64,000 nucleotides of DNA. Origin: Lysobacteraceae bacterium. Lineage in GTDB: Bacteria > Pseudomonadota > Gammaproteobacteria > Xanthomonadales > Rhodanobacteraceae. The notes below the pieces were generated by a model. The model saw nothing but the letters and a program-made list of their open reading frames with translations, had not been told where the DNA came from and did not search any database. The translations under genes were made by a program, and so were the position numbers. Below, piece after piece: positions 39,782-49,584 of the stretch. The stretch spans positions 62,001-126,000 of the forward strand of contig JAGWNA010000003.1 of the NCBI GenBank assembly GCA_028871555.1, in the 5' to 3' direction. Position 1 is the first letter of the stretch, and each line of letters begins with the position of its first letter.

Positions 39782-40636
39782 ATGAAACCGTTCGTGATGC
39801 GAAAACTCGTGGCGCAGAAATATGACCAACGCTGGCTGTGCCAGATGGTTGTGGCCATCGTGGCCATGGGGCTCTCCGGTTTGGCGGGTGCTGCAGGCAC
39901 GACCATCAAGGCCATTGTCGGTCGTGATTCGTTGGCGTGTCAGCAGTTTCTGGCCATGGTGAAAGCGGCAGGTATTCCGGACATGAGCGACGCACAGCTG
40001 TGCGACTTCCGGTTCGCGCGGTTGCCGGTTTTCAAAGCCAATCATTTCACTGCCATCGATTGGAGGCCGCTTGAGGTGAAAGACCCGCTGGAGATGTACC
40101 GGCATATGCGGATGGCCAATGTCCAGGGGCCTCCGGCCAACGACGGACCACCTTGGCCGGATCTGATGAAGGCAGTCGCGGAGGCCAAGGCCGACCATAA
40201 CCTGGGCTTTCGTACGGCCCAAGTGCAGTTGCAGGGCAAAGGCCCAGAGGTGACGGTGGTCGAAATGGATGTCATACGGAACTGCAGCAAATTGCCAAAG
40301 TACATGCTCCACGTGGGCGTTCCATATTATGCAATCTACAAGAACGTGGCGTTGCAGCATCCGCTACGGTTCTGGATCCCACACGAAAGTTGGCAAATGA
40401 TGTTGTGGAGCCACAATGGATTGCAGGTCCCCGTTCTACTTGGCCTACAGTCCTCCTGGAGCCCTCCGATTCCTCAGGCGAAACTGGTTGCTTACTTAAA
40501 TACAGTGACGTTGGACACATTGGTGCCAAATAAAGCGGCGACGGGCAAGTTCCACGACACCGTTTCTAATTACGGTAGTTGCGCATATGACTTGTGGTCC
40601 AAGACGAAGCCTAATGGCACCACCGTATCTCTGTAG
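39782..40636 (+). CDS. Secreted hypothetical protein, 284 aa (island)
   Basis: AGGAGG stands 10 bases before the ATG at 39782. The protein has a long basic N-terminal part, then a hydrophobic signal segment (MVVAIVAMGLSGLAGAAG), so it is probably exported. The mature part has conserved-looking features (DSLACQQFLAMV, DAQLCDFRFARL, WRPLEVKDPLEMYRHM, CAYDLWSK) and four cysteines that may form disulfides. I recognise no family. The downstream frameshifted gene is related: both show a C...LC-x3-F pattern and similar spacing. GC is lower than in the surrounding genes. Function unknown. Confidence 0.7.
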   Translation: MKPFVMRKLVAQKYDQRWLCQMVVAIVAMGLSGLAGAAGTTIKAIVGRDSLACQQFLAMVKAAGIPDMSDAQLCDFRFARLPVFKANHFTAIDWRPLEVKDPLEMYRHMRMANVQGPPANDGPPWPDLMKAVAEAKADHNLGFRTAQVQLQGKGPEVTVVEMDVIRNCSKLPKYMLHVGVPYYAIYKNVALQHPLRFWIPHESWQMMLWSHNGLQVPVLLGLQSSWSPPIPQAKLVAYLNTVTLDTLVPNKAATGKFHDTVSNYGSCAYDLWSKTKPNGTTVSL

Positions 40637-40647
40637 GAGATTACACC

Positions 40648-41467
40648 ATGACGAATGGATTTACACCTCTCACGCCAGTTTCCGGGGTCACTGAAGATCA
40701 GTTGCTCTTTTATAACCTTGCCCCAATGAAACTTAAGTCAGTGGCGATATTAATTGGCATGCTATGCACCACAAGTGCACTGGCAATGTCATACACCATT
40801 CGCCCCAACTATGAAAGTGATATGTGTCGAGCCGTCAGGCGCGCTTTCACTGAAGGGTTGGTGCTGGATGCCACGCAACCATTATGCGAGCGGCGCTTCA
40901 GTCTATCGCCAAAAGGGGGGGGATCTTGGTTTATCTAATGTCCAAATGAAATTGTTGCCAAAACAAATATATCCAGATTTATTGCGACAAATAATTATAG
41001 TGATTGGAAATGAGAAAAATACACAACTTTTGACCACTCAGAAACACAATGCCGAAATCCTTGAGCAACTAATGAAGCGGGATGTAAAAATTTACAGCTC
41101 AAATTTTGATGCTGACAACGGCGGGAAGGTCAAAAGCGTATACATTGAGGATGTCACATTTTGCGATATTAAAGACAGCTACCCGAATGGCAGTGCGTCT
41201 ACCTACATAAAAAATAGCGATGGATCACTAGACCCATCTTGGGGGGTGCGCAACGCGACCGCAGGTATTCCATTTATCTATGATAAACACACGTATTATA
41301 TGGCGTGGAAATCACTCAGGGGGAGTCCAGATAAAAACCTACTTGCTGAAATTGATATTAGCGACGCCGTACCTTATCGAAGTGGCCTGAGAGCAATAAC
41401 CCCGTACGCGTCACTTACTCCGCCTGAATGCATTATTTACCAGACTCGGAAAAGGATGCTTCCATGA
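40648..41467 (+). pseudogene. Secreted hypothetical protein, frameshifted at a G8 tract
   Basis: TAGGAG stands 8 bases before the ATG at 40648. The first frame encodes 26 residues, then a signal peptide (MKLKSVAILIGMLCTTSALA) and SDMCRAVRRAFTEG, up to LCERRFSLSPKGG, and stops at 40938. The rest (DLGLSNVQMKLLPKQ onward, to 41467) lies in the next frame. The switch is at eight consecutive G (40915-40922); with seven G the two parts join into one protein of about 272 residues that aligns with the preceding gene. It may be a pseudogene, a phase-variable gene or a sequencing error. DNA is AT-rich here. Confidence 0.65.
40915..40922 (+). repeat. G8 homopolymer inside a secreted-protein gene
   Basis: Eight G in a row follow AAAA, in an otherwise AT-rich gene. 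Length 8 puts the downstream half out of frame; length 7 would restore it. Tracts of this kind slip during replication and are a common basis of on/off switching. Confidence 0.85.
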
Positions 41468-41589
41468 CCATCGTCTTTCGCAATCGCGCAGGAGTTCTGC
41501 CCAGGTCATTGCGGCCGCGATCATCGGCATGTCGGGGAGTCCAGGCGACAGCGCGGGCCGTTGGTTCAGCGCGGTTTGCGGGCGTGGCC

Positions 41590-42465
41590 CTATTCGCCAC
41601 GGATTTTCCGGCGCAGGCGGAGCTCCTCGCGGCCTGCGTAGAAGGCCGCCGCTGCCACCATCAAGGCCATCAGATACCAGGTGATCAGGTAGCCGAGGTG
41701 GTTGTTGGGGAAATGGGTCACGGTCAGGCCTGCGCGGGGCCATGTGCTGCTGCCGGCGGGCGCGGCATCGGCATCGATGAAGTAGGGCGCAACCTGGACC
41801 GGCGGCAGGCCGCGCGCCGAAGCAATGGCCGCCGTGTCGCGTGAGTACCATTGGCCCCTGGCCGGTTGGTTGGGACGCAGAAAGCCGCCGCCGGGTTCCG
41901 GGAAACGCAGCAGTCCGCTCAGGCTGGTTTCGCCCGTCGGCGGCGCCAGCTTCGCGTAGGCGGGCGTGCCCGGCAAGGTGGCCGGGATATAGCCGCGATT
42001 GACCAGCACGGTGAAGCCGCGATCCGTGCGCAGCGGGGCGATGACCCAGAAACCGTAGCCCAGCCTGCTGGTGCCGTGCACCAGCGTCGGCGCGCCTTCG
42101 AGGAACCGGCCATGCAGCCGCACATGCAGGTATTGCTGCCGGCCGCGGGCAATCTGCGGCCACTGCGCGGGGCCGGGCGCGGCCACCGGCGGCGCGTGCA
42201 CGCGTGCGGCCACATCGCGGATCAGGTCGAGTTTCCAGTGGAGGCGGCGCACCTGCCAGTTGCCCAGCAGGATGAATACGCCGAAGAGCGCGGCCGCCAG
42301 GAGCATCCAGGCGGCCAGGAGCCTGCCGGACCTGGGGCGGCAGGGCTGCAAATCCGTCTGCGCGGTCCCGATCTCCGCCGCTGCCTGGTCCATGGAACCA
42401 CGATGGGCCGGCGCATCGTCGAAAGCCGGTCCTCGCGCAGCCGGATTTTCGCCTCGACCATTCAA
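41590..42465 (-). CDS. SURF1-family protein
   Basis: A 291-residue protein of the SURF1/Shy1 family, which helps heme a or o oxidase assembly. A membrane helix (LLAAWMLLAAALFGVFILLGNWQVRRLHWK) is followed by the family motifs FLEGAPTLVHGTSRLGYGFWVIAPLRT, VLVNRGYIP and LSGLLRFPEPG. A second helix near the end is LGYLITWYLMALMVAAAAFY, preceded by FPNNH. The start is TTG at 42465, with AGGAG 10 bases upstream; the ATG at 42393 has no such site. It is the last gene of the cyo cluster, 73 bp after cyoD. Confidence 0.9.
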   Translation of the reverse strand: MNGRGENPAARGPAFDDAPAHRGSMDQAAAEIGTAQTDLQPCRPRSGRLLAAWMLLAAALFGVFILLGNWQVRRLHWKLDLIRDVAARVHAPPVAAPGPAQWPQIARGRQQYLHVRLHGRFLEGAPTLVHGTSRLGYGFWVIAPLRTDRGFTVLVNRGYIPATLPGTPAYAKLAPPTGETSLSGLLRFPEPGGGFLRPNQPARGQWYSRDTAAIASARGLPPVQVAPYFIDADAAPAGSSTWPRAGLTVTHFPNNHLGYLITWYLMALMVAAAAFYAGREELRLRRKIRGE

Positions 42466-42538
42466 GTCCGACAGGCTCCTGGCGCAACCGGGCTGCGCAG
42501 CGTCCGGCTTTGCGCCGGGTCGTTACGCGAGCTGCGGC

Positions 42539-42946
42539 TCACGAGCCTTGCCGGTGATTCGTGTATTGCGGCGACATCGGCATCATGTTCGCGTTTTCGT
42601 TGTACATGACCCAGACCGAGGCGCCCAGCACGATCACCACCAGGACGATCGTGAAGATGAATGCCAGCATGTTCCAGCCGCTCTCCGACCTGGTGTCCAG
42701 GTGCAGGAAATAGACCACGTGCACCACGATCTGCACCACCGCCAGACCCAGCACGATGAGGATCGTGGCGAGGGAGCTGGAGATCGCATGGCCCATCACC
42801 AGCCAGAACGGGATGATGGTCAGGATCGCGGCCAGCACGAATCCGGTCAGATAGCCGCGCAGGCTCCCGTGATGCGAGTGCCCGGCATCGTGGTCGCCCG
42901 GATGCGGCGTGCCGTGTTCCGGCGCGGACGGGGACGGATGATTCAT
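42539..42946 (-). CDS. cyoD: Cytochrome bo3 quinol oxidase subunit IV
   Basis: A 135-residue protein: a His-rich N-terminal tail (HPGDHDAGHSHHGSLRGYLTGF), then three helices with IPFWLVMGHAI, VQIVVHVVYFLHLDTRSESGWNM and VVIVLGASVWVMYNENANMMP, the usual CyoD pattern. Its ATG overlaps the cyoC stop by 4 bases. It is a small structural subunit of the bo3-type oxidase. Confidence 0.95.
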   Translation of the reverse strand: MNHPSPSAPEHGTPHPGDHDAGHSHHGSLRGYLTGFVLAAILTIIPFWLVMGHAISSSLATILIVLGLAVVQIVVHVVYFLHLDTRSESGWNMLAFIFTIVLVVIVLGASVWVMYNENANMMPMSPQYTNHRQGS

Positions 42947-43569
42947 CGAAGCACTCCCACCAGATAGACGTAGCTGAAGACGCCGACCCATACCAGGTCG
43001 AGAAAATGCCAGAACATGCTCAGGCACAGCAGGCGCCGCCGGTTGGCCTCGGTGAGGCCGTATTTGCCCAGCTGGAGCATCAGCACCACCAGCCAGACGA
43101 TGCCGACCGTGACATGCAGGCCGTGCGTGCCGACCAGGGTGAAGAACGAGGACAGGAACGCGCTGCGTCCCGGACCCGCGCCATCGGCGATCATCGTGAC
43201 GAATTCGTGGATCTCCAGCCCCACGAAGCAAACCGCCAGCAGGCCGGAAATCGCCAGCCAGCCGAGCATGGCCCGTTTGCGCTGGCGCGCCATTTCCAGC
43301 ATGGCGAAACCGAACGTGACCGATGAAACCAGCAGCAGGGCCGTGTTCACGGCCAGCCCGGGAAGATCGAACACGTCGCGGGCGGTGGGGCCGCCCGCGT
43401 AGCTGGTACCGAGCACCGCGTTGCAGGCGAACAGCGCCGCAAAGATGAAGCAGTCGCTCATCAGGTAGAGCCAGAACCCGAGCAGGGTTCCGGTTTGCGG
43501 ATGCGCTTCCTCGCGGCACAGGAACTCGCGCGGCGCGCTGTGGACGGTATCGACGGCGATCGTATTCAT
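42943..43569 (-). CDS. cyoC: Cytochrome bo3 quinol oxidase subunit III
   Basis: A 208-residue protein with five hydrophobic helices. Diagnostic stretches are [61 protein letters not shown] and [24 protein letters not shown]. It overlaps cyoB and cyoD by 4 bases each. Confidence 0.96.
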   Translation of the reverse strand: MNTIAVDTVHSAPREFLCREEAHPQTGTLLGFWLYLMSDCFIFAALFACNAVLGTSYAGGPTARDVFDLPGLAVNTALLLVSSVTFGFAMLEMARQRKRAMLGWLAISGLLAVCFVGLEIHEFVTMIADGAGPGRSAFLSSFFTLVGTHGLHVTVGIVWLVVLMLQLGKYGLTEANRRRLLCLSMFWHFLDLVWVGVFSYVYLVGVLR

Positions 43570-45575
43570 GCGGTTGCGCCCTGTGCCTTCGGCTCCCAGT
43601 TGCCGGTGTGTTCGAATTCGCCCACTTGCTGCGCGGAGAGGTGGGTGTCACGGTCGTAGTCGAAGGTGTGCACGATGGCGACGGCAATCAGCGCGACAAA
43701 CGAAAGTGCCGCCAGCCACCAGATGTACCAGACCATGGCGAAACCGAAGACGGTGCCCAACCCGGCGAGCACCACGCCTGCGCCGGTGTTTTTCGGCATG
43801 TGGATGGCGTTGAAGCCCTCCAGCGGACGCTGGTAGCCATGTTTCTTCATGTCTGTCCAGGCGTCACGCTCGTGCACCAGCGGGATGAAGGCGAAGTTGT
43901 ACGGCGGCGGCGGCGAGGAGGTGGACCACTCCAGGGAGCGGCCGCCCCACGGATCGTTGCCCACGGCCAGTTCGTCGCGCCGACGGATACTGACGTAGAT
44001 CTGCATGACAAACGCAAGGATGCCAAGCAGGATCAGCAGCCCACCGCACGCCGCGATGATGAACCAGATCTGCAGGCTCGTATCGGTAAAGTGGCTCAGG
44101 CGGCGGGTGACCCCCATCAGGCCCAGCACGTACAACGGGCCGAACGCCACCCAGAAGCCGACCTGCCAGAACCAGAAGCTGAGCTTGCCCCAGAACTCGT
44201 CGAGCCGGAACCCGAACGCCTTGGGGAACCAGTAGTTGATGCCGGCAAACACGCCGAACACGACGCCCCCGATGATCACGTTGTGGAAGTGCGCCACCAG
44301 GAACAGGCTGTTGTGCAGCAGGAAATCCGCCGGCGCCACCGCCAGCATCACCCCGGTCATGCCGCCGATGGTGAAGGTGAACAGGAAGCCCATCGTCCAC
44401 AGCATCGGCACGGTGAAGCGCACGCGCCCGCGGTACATCGTGAACAGCCAGTTGAAGATCTTCACGCCGGTGGGGATCGAGATCATCATCGTGGTCAGCG
44501 CAAAGAACGAATTGACGTCGGCGCCCGAACCCATGGTGAAGAAGTGGTGCAGCCACACCAGGTAGGACAGCAGCATGATCGACGCGGTGGCGTAGACCAT
44601 CGACGAATAGCCGAACAGCCGCTTGCCCGAGAAGGTCGGGACGATCTCCGAATACAGGCCGAACATCGGCAGGATCAGGATGTACACCTCCGGGTGCCCC
44701 CAGACCCAGATCAGGTTGACGTACATCATCACGTTGCCGCCGGCCCCGATCGTGAAGAAGTGGGTTCCGATGTAGCGGTCCAGCGACAGCAGGAACAGCG
44801 TGGCGGTGAGGATAGGAAACGTCACCACGATCAACCCGCTGGTGCACAGCGTGGTCCACGAGAACATCGGCATCTTCATCAGCGTCATGCCCGGCGCGCG
44901 CATCTTGATGACGGTGACCACGAAGTTGATGCCGGTGAGCAGGGTGCCCAGGCCGGACAGTTGCAGGCCCCAGATGTAGTAATCCACACCGGGCCCCGGG
45001 CTTTGCCGCAGCTCCGACACCGGCGGCATGCCGAGCCAGCCGGCGTGCGAGAAGTCGCCGATGAACAGCGAGGTCATGAACAGCACCACGCCGGATACGG
45101 TCAGCCAGAAACTGAAATTGTTGAGGAACGGGAACGCCACGTCGCGCGCGCCGATCTGCAGCGGCATGACGAAGTTCATGAACCCCGCGATGTAGGGCAT
45201 CGCCACGAAGAAGATCATGATCGCGCCATGCGCGGTGAAGATCTGGTCGTAGTGGTGGGGCGGCAGGTAGCCCATGTTGCTGCCGAACGCCATCGCCTGC
45301 TGCGAACGCATCATCAGCGCGTCGGCAAAGCCGCGCAGCAGCATCACCGTGCCGAGCACCATGTACATGACGCCCAGCCGCTTGTGGTCAACGCTGGTGA
45401 ACCATTCGTTCCACAGGTAACCCCATTTGCGGTGGTAGGTGATCGCCGCCAGCACCGCGCCACCTCCCAGGGCCACGGCCACGAAGGTCCAGACCACGAT
45501 CATGTTGTCGAGCGGCAGCGAACTGAGCGACAGGCGCCCAAGCAGAAAATTCCAGATGGCGGGACGGTCGGGCAT
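43566..45575 (-). CDS. cyoB: Cytochrome bo3 quinol oxidase subunit I
   Basis: A 669-residue, about 15-helix catalytic subunit. It shows the copper/heme centre region [26 protein letters not shown] (with the His-Tyr crosslink site), WLHHFFTMG and [19 protein letters not shown], and the N-terminal [17 protein letters not shown]. The subunit reduces oxygen to water with electrons from ubiquinol and pumps protons. The ATG at 45575 begins [16 protein letters not shown]. It heads a three-gene overlap chain to cyoD. Confidence 0.97.
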   Translation of the reverse strand: MPDRPAIWNFLLGRLSLSSLPLDNMIVVWTFVAVALGGGAVLAAITYHRKWGYLWNEWFTSVDHKRLGVMYMVLGTVMLLRGFADALMMRSQQAMAFGSNMGYLPPHHYDQIFTAHGAIMIFFVAMPYIAGFMNFVMPLQIGARDVAFPFLNNFSFWLTVSGVVLFMTSLFIGDFSHAGWLGMPPVSELRQSPGPGVDYYIWGLQLSGLGTLLTGINFVVTVIKMRAPGMTLMKMPMFSWTTLCTSGLIVVTFPILTATLFLLSLDRYIGTHFFTIGAGGNVMMYVNLIWVWGHPEVYILILPMFGLYSEIVPTFSGKRLFGYSSMVYATASIMLLSYLVWLHHFFTMGSGADVNSFFALTTMMISIPTGVKIFNWLFTMYRGRVRFTVPMLWTMGFLFTFTIGGMTGVMLAVAPADFLLHNSLFLVAHFHNVIIGGVVFGVFAGINYWFPKAFGFRLDEFWGKLSFWFWQVGFWVAFGPLYVLGLMGVTRRLSHFTDTSLQIWFIIAACGGLLILLGILAFVMQIYVSIRRRDELAVGNDPWGGRSLEWSTSSPPPPYNFAFIPLVHERDAWTDMKKHGYQRPLEGFNAIHMPKNTGAGVVLAGLGTVFGFAMVWYIWWLAALSFVALIAVAIVHTFDYDRDTHLSAQQVGEFEHTGNWEPKAQGATA

Positions 45576-45598
45576 GGTTTGAACCTCGAGAATGCGGG

Positions 45599-46594
45599 TC
45601 AGCGCGTCGCCGCGTCGTGCGCGGGCGACGTCGTCGATGGGGCGCCGGGCATGGCGTCGCCGGTGGAGTGGCGGTGCGCGGCATGGCCGGGATTGGCGTC
45701 GATGGCCATCGTCTGGTCCATGCACACCTGCCCCGGATCGACGCACTGGTCGAGAATGCGATGGTAAAGATCCGCCTCGAAGTGCGCGTAGTGGCGCACC
45801 GGTTCGGCACGGCTCGGCCGGTTCAGCCGATCGAACGCGCGGGTGTCCAGATCACCGCCGTTGGCGCGGACCCCGGCCACCCACCGGTCGAAGTCCTGCC
45901 GGCTCATGCCGTGGAAACGAAAGCGCATGTCAGTGAAGCCGTGGCCGCTGTAGTTGGACGAAAAACCGTCGAAATCGCCCGGCTTGTTGATCACCGCGTT
46001 CAGCACCGTCTGCATCCCGGGCATGGTGTAGATCATTCCCGCCAGCGAAGGCACGAAGAACGCGTTCATGGTCTCGGTCGAGGTGAGCTTGAAGTGGATC
46101 GGCACATCGACCGGAGCCGCCAGCTCGTTGACCGTGGCGATGCCGTACTGCGGATAGAAGAACAGCCACTTCCAGTCCAGCGAGACCACCTCGACCTCCA
46201 GCGGCCGGATGTCGGCCGCCACGGGGCGGCCGGCGGCGATACGGGTGAGCGAGCGATAGGGGTCAAGCTGGTGGGTGCCGATCCAGGTCATCGCGCCAAG
46301 CACGACGATGATCAACAGTGGCGCGGCCCAGACCACCAGTTCGAATTGGGTGGAGTGATCCCATTCGGGGTCATATTCGGCGTCCTTGTTCGTCGCCCGG
46401 TAGCGCCAGGCGATGACGCCGGTGGCGATCAGCACCGGCACGATGATCAGCGACATCAGGATCACCGAGGCGATCATCAGGTCGCTCTGCTGGCGCGCCA
46501 CGTCGCCGGCAGGGTGGAGCAGCACCAGATTGCAGCCGCCGAGCATGAGTGCCGGCGGAAACAAAAGCAGGCCGCGTAAACGTTTTGCGGACAT
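45599..46594 (-). CDS. cyoA: Cytochrome bo3 quinol oxidase subunit II (lipoprotein)
   Basis: A 331-residue subunit with a lipoprotein signal (LMLGGCN, lipid-attached Cys about residue 20), two membrane helices ([20 protein letters not shown] and [23 protein letters not shown]) and the periplasmic cupredoxin domain ([61 protein letters not shown]). The CuA ligands of cytochrome c oxidases are absent, as expected for a quinol oxidase. ATG 46594 is chosen because it starts the signal; 46627 is the alternative. It is divergent from an MFS gene. Confidence 0.95.
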   Translation of the reverse strand: MSAKRLRGLLLFPPALMLGGCNLVLLHPAGDVARQQSDLMIASVILMSLIIVPVLIATGVIAWRYRATNKDAEYDPEWDHSTQFELVVWAAPLLIIVVLGAMTWIGTHQLDPYRSLTRIAAGRPVAADIRPLEVEVVSLDWKWLFFYPQYGIATVNELAAPVDVPIHFKLTSTETMNAFFVPSLAGMIYTMPGMQTVLNAVINKPGDFDGFSSNYSGHGFTDMRFRFHGMSRQDFDRWVAGVRANGGDLDTRAFDRLNRPSRAEPVRHYAHFEADLYHRILDQCVDPGQVCMDQTMAIDANPGHAAHRHSTGDAMPGAPSTTSPAHDAATR

Positions 46595-46808
46595 GGGCAG
46601 GCTTGGGGATGGAGGGGGAGGTGCCATATGATAGTGCCTGCAGACGGCGCTTTCGATGCGACACGGCCGGTTCGACCCAGCGGGTGCATTCTTGCGGGGC
46701 ATGCGTGACGCGGTTCTTGTCGCATCAACAACCTCAATCCAGCCTGCGCAAGGCTCTTCGACATCTCCCGATGCGCCGCAAGGCCAGCATCGCACCCACG
46801 GAAGCATC

Positions 46809-48143
46809 ATGCCGACCAGTTACGCCCACCCAACGGATCTGCCGCCCGGCACAGCGCCTTCAGCGGCAGCGCAGGCTCATGCGCACGACGTCACGCCCGG
46901 AGATATTTCCATCGGCGTGGTGATCGGACGCATTTCCGAGTTCTTCGATTTTTTCGTGTTCGGGCTCGGTTGTGTGCTGGTCTTTCCGAAGGTGTTCTTT
47001 CCCTTCGCCAGCGAACTCGGCGGCATTTTCTACTCGTTCACGATCTTCGCGCTGGCGTTCATCGGGCGCCCGTTGGGCTCGTTGTTCTTCCTGATGCTGC
47101 AACGGGAGTTCGGGCGCGCGACCAAACTGACCGTCGCACTGTTCCTGCTCGGCATGACCACGGCAGGCATCGCCTTCCTGCCCGGGTACCGCACGCTCGG
47201 CATCGTGGCCATCGGCGCGCTGGCCCTGTTGCGGTTCGGCCAGGGCCTTGCCATCGGCGGCAGCTGGGACGGCCTTGCCTCGCTGCTGGCGCTCAATGCG
47301 CCGCGCAATCGCCGCGGCTGGTACGCGATGATTCCGCAGCTCGGCGCGCCGATCGGCTTCATCCTTGTTGCCGGCCTGTTCGCCTACCTGATGCTCAGCC
47401 TGACGCCGGGCGAGTTCTTCGCATGGGGCTGGCGCTATCCGTTCTTTGTGGCCTTCGCCATCAATGTGGTGGCCCTGTTCGCCCGGCTGCGGCTGGTGGT
47501 CACACCCGAATACGCGACGATGCTCAAGTTGCGCGAGCTGGAGCCATCGCCGGTGGGCGAGCTGGTGCGCACGCAGGGCCGGGCCATCGCGCTGGGCGCG
47601 TTTGCGCCACTGGCCAGCTACGCGCTGTTCCATCTGGTAACCATCTTCGCGTTGTCCTGGGCGCTGTTGTTCACCAGACAATCGCCGACCAGCTTCCTGC
47701 TGGTGCAGATCGTCGGCGCTGCGATCGCGATTCCGTGCATGTTCCTGTCCGGGCTCATCGCCGATCGTTACGGCCGCCGCATGACGCTGGCGGTATGCGG
47801 CGTGCTGATCGCGATCTACAGCGGCTGGACCCCGCTCATGCTGGCCGGCGGCACAGCCGAGGGCTACCTGTTCATCATCATCGGTTTCGCGTTGCTCGGC
47901 CTGTCGCACGCGCAGGCAGCCGGCGCGGTGAACTCGAGCTTCCTCAGCTACTACCGGTACACCGGTGCGCTGATCACCTCCGACCTCGGCTGGCTGCTGG
48001 GTGCGGGTTTTGCGCCGCTGGTGGCGTTGTCGCTGTCGGTCTACCTGGGCGTGGGCTACGTCGGCCTGTACCTGCTCTCTGGCGCCGCGGGCACGCTGGG
48101 CGCGCTGTGGATCAGCCGGGCCGGCGGCATGCCGAACGATTGA
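46809..48143 (+). CDS. MFS transporter, metabolite:H+ symporter type
   Basis: A 444-residue 12-helix transporter. GRISEFFDFFVFGLGCVLVFPKVFFP at helix 1 and the loop GRPLGSLFFLMLQREFGRATKLT are typical of the metabolite:H+ symporter branch (ShiA/ProP relatives). The helix 4-5 region RFGQGLAIGGSWDGLASLLALNAPRNRRGWYAM and the second-half GLIADRYGRRMTLAV also fit. Substrate cannot be told. It is divergent from cyoA across 214 bp, so it may share regulation with the oxidase. ATG at 46809. Confidence 0.88.
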   Translation: MPTSYAHPTDLPPGTAPSAAAQAHAHDVTPGDISIGVVIGRISEFFDFFVFGLGCVLVFPKVFFPFASELGGIFYSFTIFALAFIGRPLGSLFFLMLQREFGRATKLTVALFLLGMTTAGIAFLPGYRTLGIVAIGALALLRFGQGLAIGGSWDGLASLLALNAPRNRRGWYAMIPQLGAPIGFILVAGLFAYLMLSLTPGEFFAWGWRYPFFVAFAINVVALFARLRLVVTPEYATMLKLRELEPSPVGELVRTQGRAIALGAFAPLASYALFHLVTIFALSWALLFTRQSPTSFLLVQIVGAAIAIPCMFLSGLIADRYGRRMTLAVCGVLIAIYSGWTPLMLAGGTAEGYLFIIIGFALLGLSHAQAAGAVNSSFLSYYRYTGALITSDLGWLLGAGFAPLVALSLSVYLGVGYVGLYLLSGAAGTLGALWISRAGGMPND

Positions 48144-48372
48144 CGCCGCAGCCCCCGGCTGGCATCGACTGGACGGGTCTTGGGGCTTGAGGTGTTTCGC
48201 ATCGATCCACGTGCGGCCGCCAGCGAGTCCGGGCGACCGGCGAATCGCGGTTCCGCCCCGCGGAATGATGGCCGAGATCAAATTCAACGAGGATCGCGTG
48301 CCGGCACGATCAGCCGGCTGCCTGTCGGGGCATCCGTGGCATCGGCAAAGCTTCGTTACGAAGCGGCCGCGA

Positions 48373-48552
48373 TCAATGCACGCTCGGCACGGCGTCGATC
48401 GACCACCGCCGCAACCGGGCATGCTGTTCCTGGGTTTGCAGTGCTTCGATCAGTTCGTCTGCTTCTTCACGGGTCCTGAAGAGCACTACCGGTTCGCCGG
48501 CGTCGGTGTCGTAGACCAGAAAGGCGTTGTTTCTCCTTCGTACTTCCAGCAT
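48373..48552 (-). CDS. Small conserved protein, 59 aa (twin A)
   Basis: AGGAG stands 8 bases before the ATG at 48552. The 59-residue product begins MLEVRRRNNAFLVYDTDAGE and ends LRRWSIDAVPSVH. It is clearly related to the 59-residue product of the gene at 49160-49339: I count 36 identical positions of 59 in an ungapped hand alignment. No family is recognised; the predicted pattern is two or three short strands and one helix (REEADELIEALQ). The 229 bp between the MFS gene and this one hold nothing I can identify. Confidence 0.7.
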   Translation of the reverse strand: MLEVRRRNNAFLVYDTDAGEPVVLFRTREEADELIEALQTQEQHARLRRWSIDAVPSVH

Positions 48553-49159
48553 GACCAGACTCCTGCTCAGTGGAGGTGCCCCGGTTCGTCGGTTCCGCCG
48601 GGTGTTGCGGCATCGGCTGTCGCCTGACGCCGATCGGTTCGATCCAGACCTCCGGGTCCGGCTATCATGCGATCGTGTTGCTGAACGGTTGATCAGCGGC
48701 AGGCTGTCTTGCACGAAAAACGATGCCGGCTGCGCTGGTCCGGTCGCCGGCGCGGGCCGTGAGCGGCCGGTCGGGTGCCGGCAAAACGCCGGGTTCCGAT
48801 CCCGGCCATGGCACGCAAGGCATCAACCCATCGCAGCTAAGGTGGTGTCGCATGCCGCGCCCTGCAGGCCGATGCGGAAACCGGGGTGCCACCATCGTGC
48901 CGCGGAACGCGTCGCGATCGGGGATGCCCGTCGTCGCAGGGTTGTGCGCTTCAGCTGCGAGGGGAGCGAACTTGGCGCTGTGGCAACAATGTCGGCAAAC
49001 CCCTACAAGCTCCCGCGCCGCTTTCTGATGCACGGTCCGCGCGCCCTCCCGTAGGATGGGGCGATCCCGCGCGTGAAGTCCAGGTCGGCAGGATGCTGAC
49101 GTCGGAATGCCCATGGACCGGACGCGCGGGATACTTCCGGACATCATGGAGCCATGGAA
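48553..49159. other. Intergenic region between the twin small genes
   Basis: No reliable gene is seen in these 607 bases; the open frames are typical GC noise and lack ribosome binding sites. The twin genes point away from each other, so the region must contain both promoters. An 11-base inverted repeat, ATCCCGCGCGT at 49064-49074 and ACGCGCGGGAT at 49122-49132, lies just before twin B. Confidence 0.4.
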
Positions 49160-49339
49160 ATGCTCGAAGTTCGCGACACAGGCAATGGCTTCATGGTCTT
49201 CGACACCGAAGCCGCCGAACCCGTGATGTTGTTTGCGACACGTCACGAGGCCGACAAGCTGATCGCCGCGTTGCAGATCGAAGAGGTTCACCCGCAGCTC
49301 AGGCGCTGGTCGCCGGATATAGTTCCGGGCACGTACTGA
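49160..49339 (+). CDS. Small conserved protein, 59 aa (twin B)
   Basis: The start is set at the ATG at 49160: GGAG (49148-49151) is 8 bases upstream, while the earlier ATG at 49154 would be only 2 bases from it. This gives MLEVRDTGNGFMVFD at the start and 59 residues, exactly the length of twin A. Both share EPVxLF, TRxEAD, LIxALQ and LRRWSxDxVP. The high conservation between diverged copies argues for a real, selected protein. Function unknown. Confidence 0.72.
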   Translation: MLEVRDTGNGFMVFDTEAAEPVMLFATRHEADKLIAALQIEEVHPQLRRWSPDIVPGTY

Positions 49340-49535
49340 CGGCGCACGTACTGGCGGCAAGCGAGTGGCCTCCGGCGGTGGAGGCCCATGCCGCAGGCTC
49401 TTCGTCGTTGCCCTGGCCACTCGCCCGCAATGCGTCCAGGCCCTCCTTCCACGAACGCGCGGGCAGCACGGCTTCGCTGTTCCGTCGGGATGAGCCGTTC
49501 GTGGCGGGGCGATGCTCCGCGGCTTCCCCTTCAAT

Positions 49536-49563
49536 GCGAAACGCCCCTCGCGGGGCGTTTCGC
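49536..49563. terminator. Strong hairpin terminator
   Basis: GCGAAACGCCCC-TCGC-GGGGCGTTTCGC is a perfect 12-base stem with the A/T pairs that typify bidirectional rho-independent terminators. It stands 22 bp after the stop of the glycine-zipper gene (minus strand) and about 200 bp after twin B. Confidence 0.75.
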
Positions 49564-49584
49564 TCGATGCACGCCCGGCACCGC

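Noticed and set aside
41411-41589. Tail of the minus-strand ORF past SURF1 (TWAELLRDCERRWSWK) as a separate gene or transposase remnant
   Set aside because: It is in a different frame from SURF1, has no start signal, and I cannot match it to a transposase.
39060-41600. A second att site matching the tRNA-Ser 3' end
   Set aside because: I looked for the T-arm and acceptor sequence downstream and saw no copy, so island borders are not proven.
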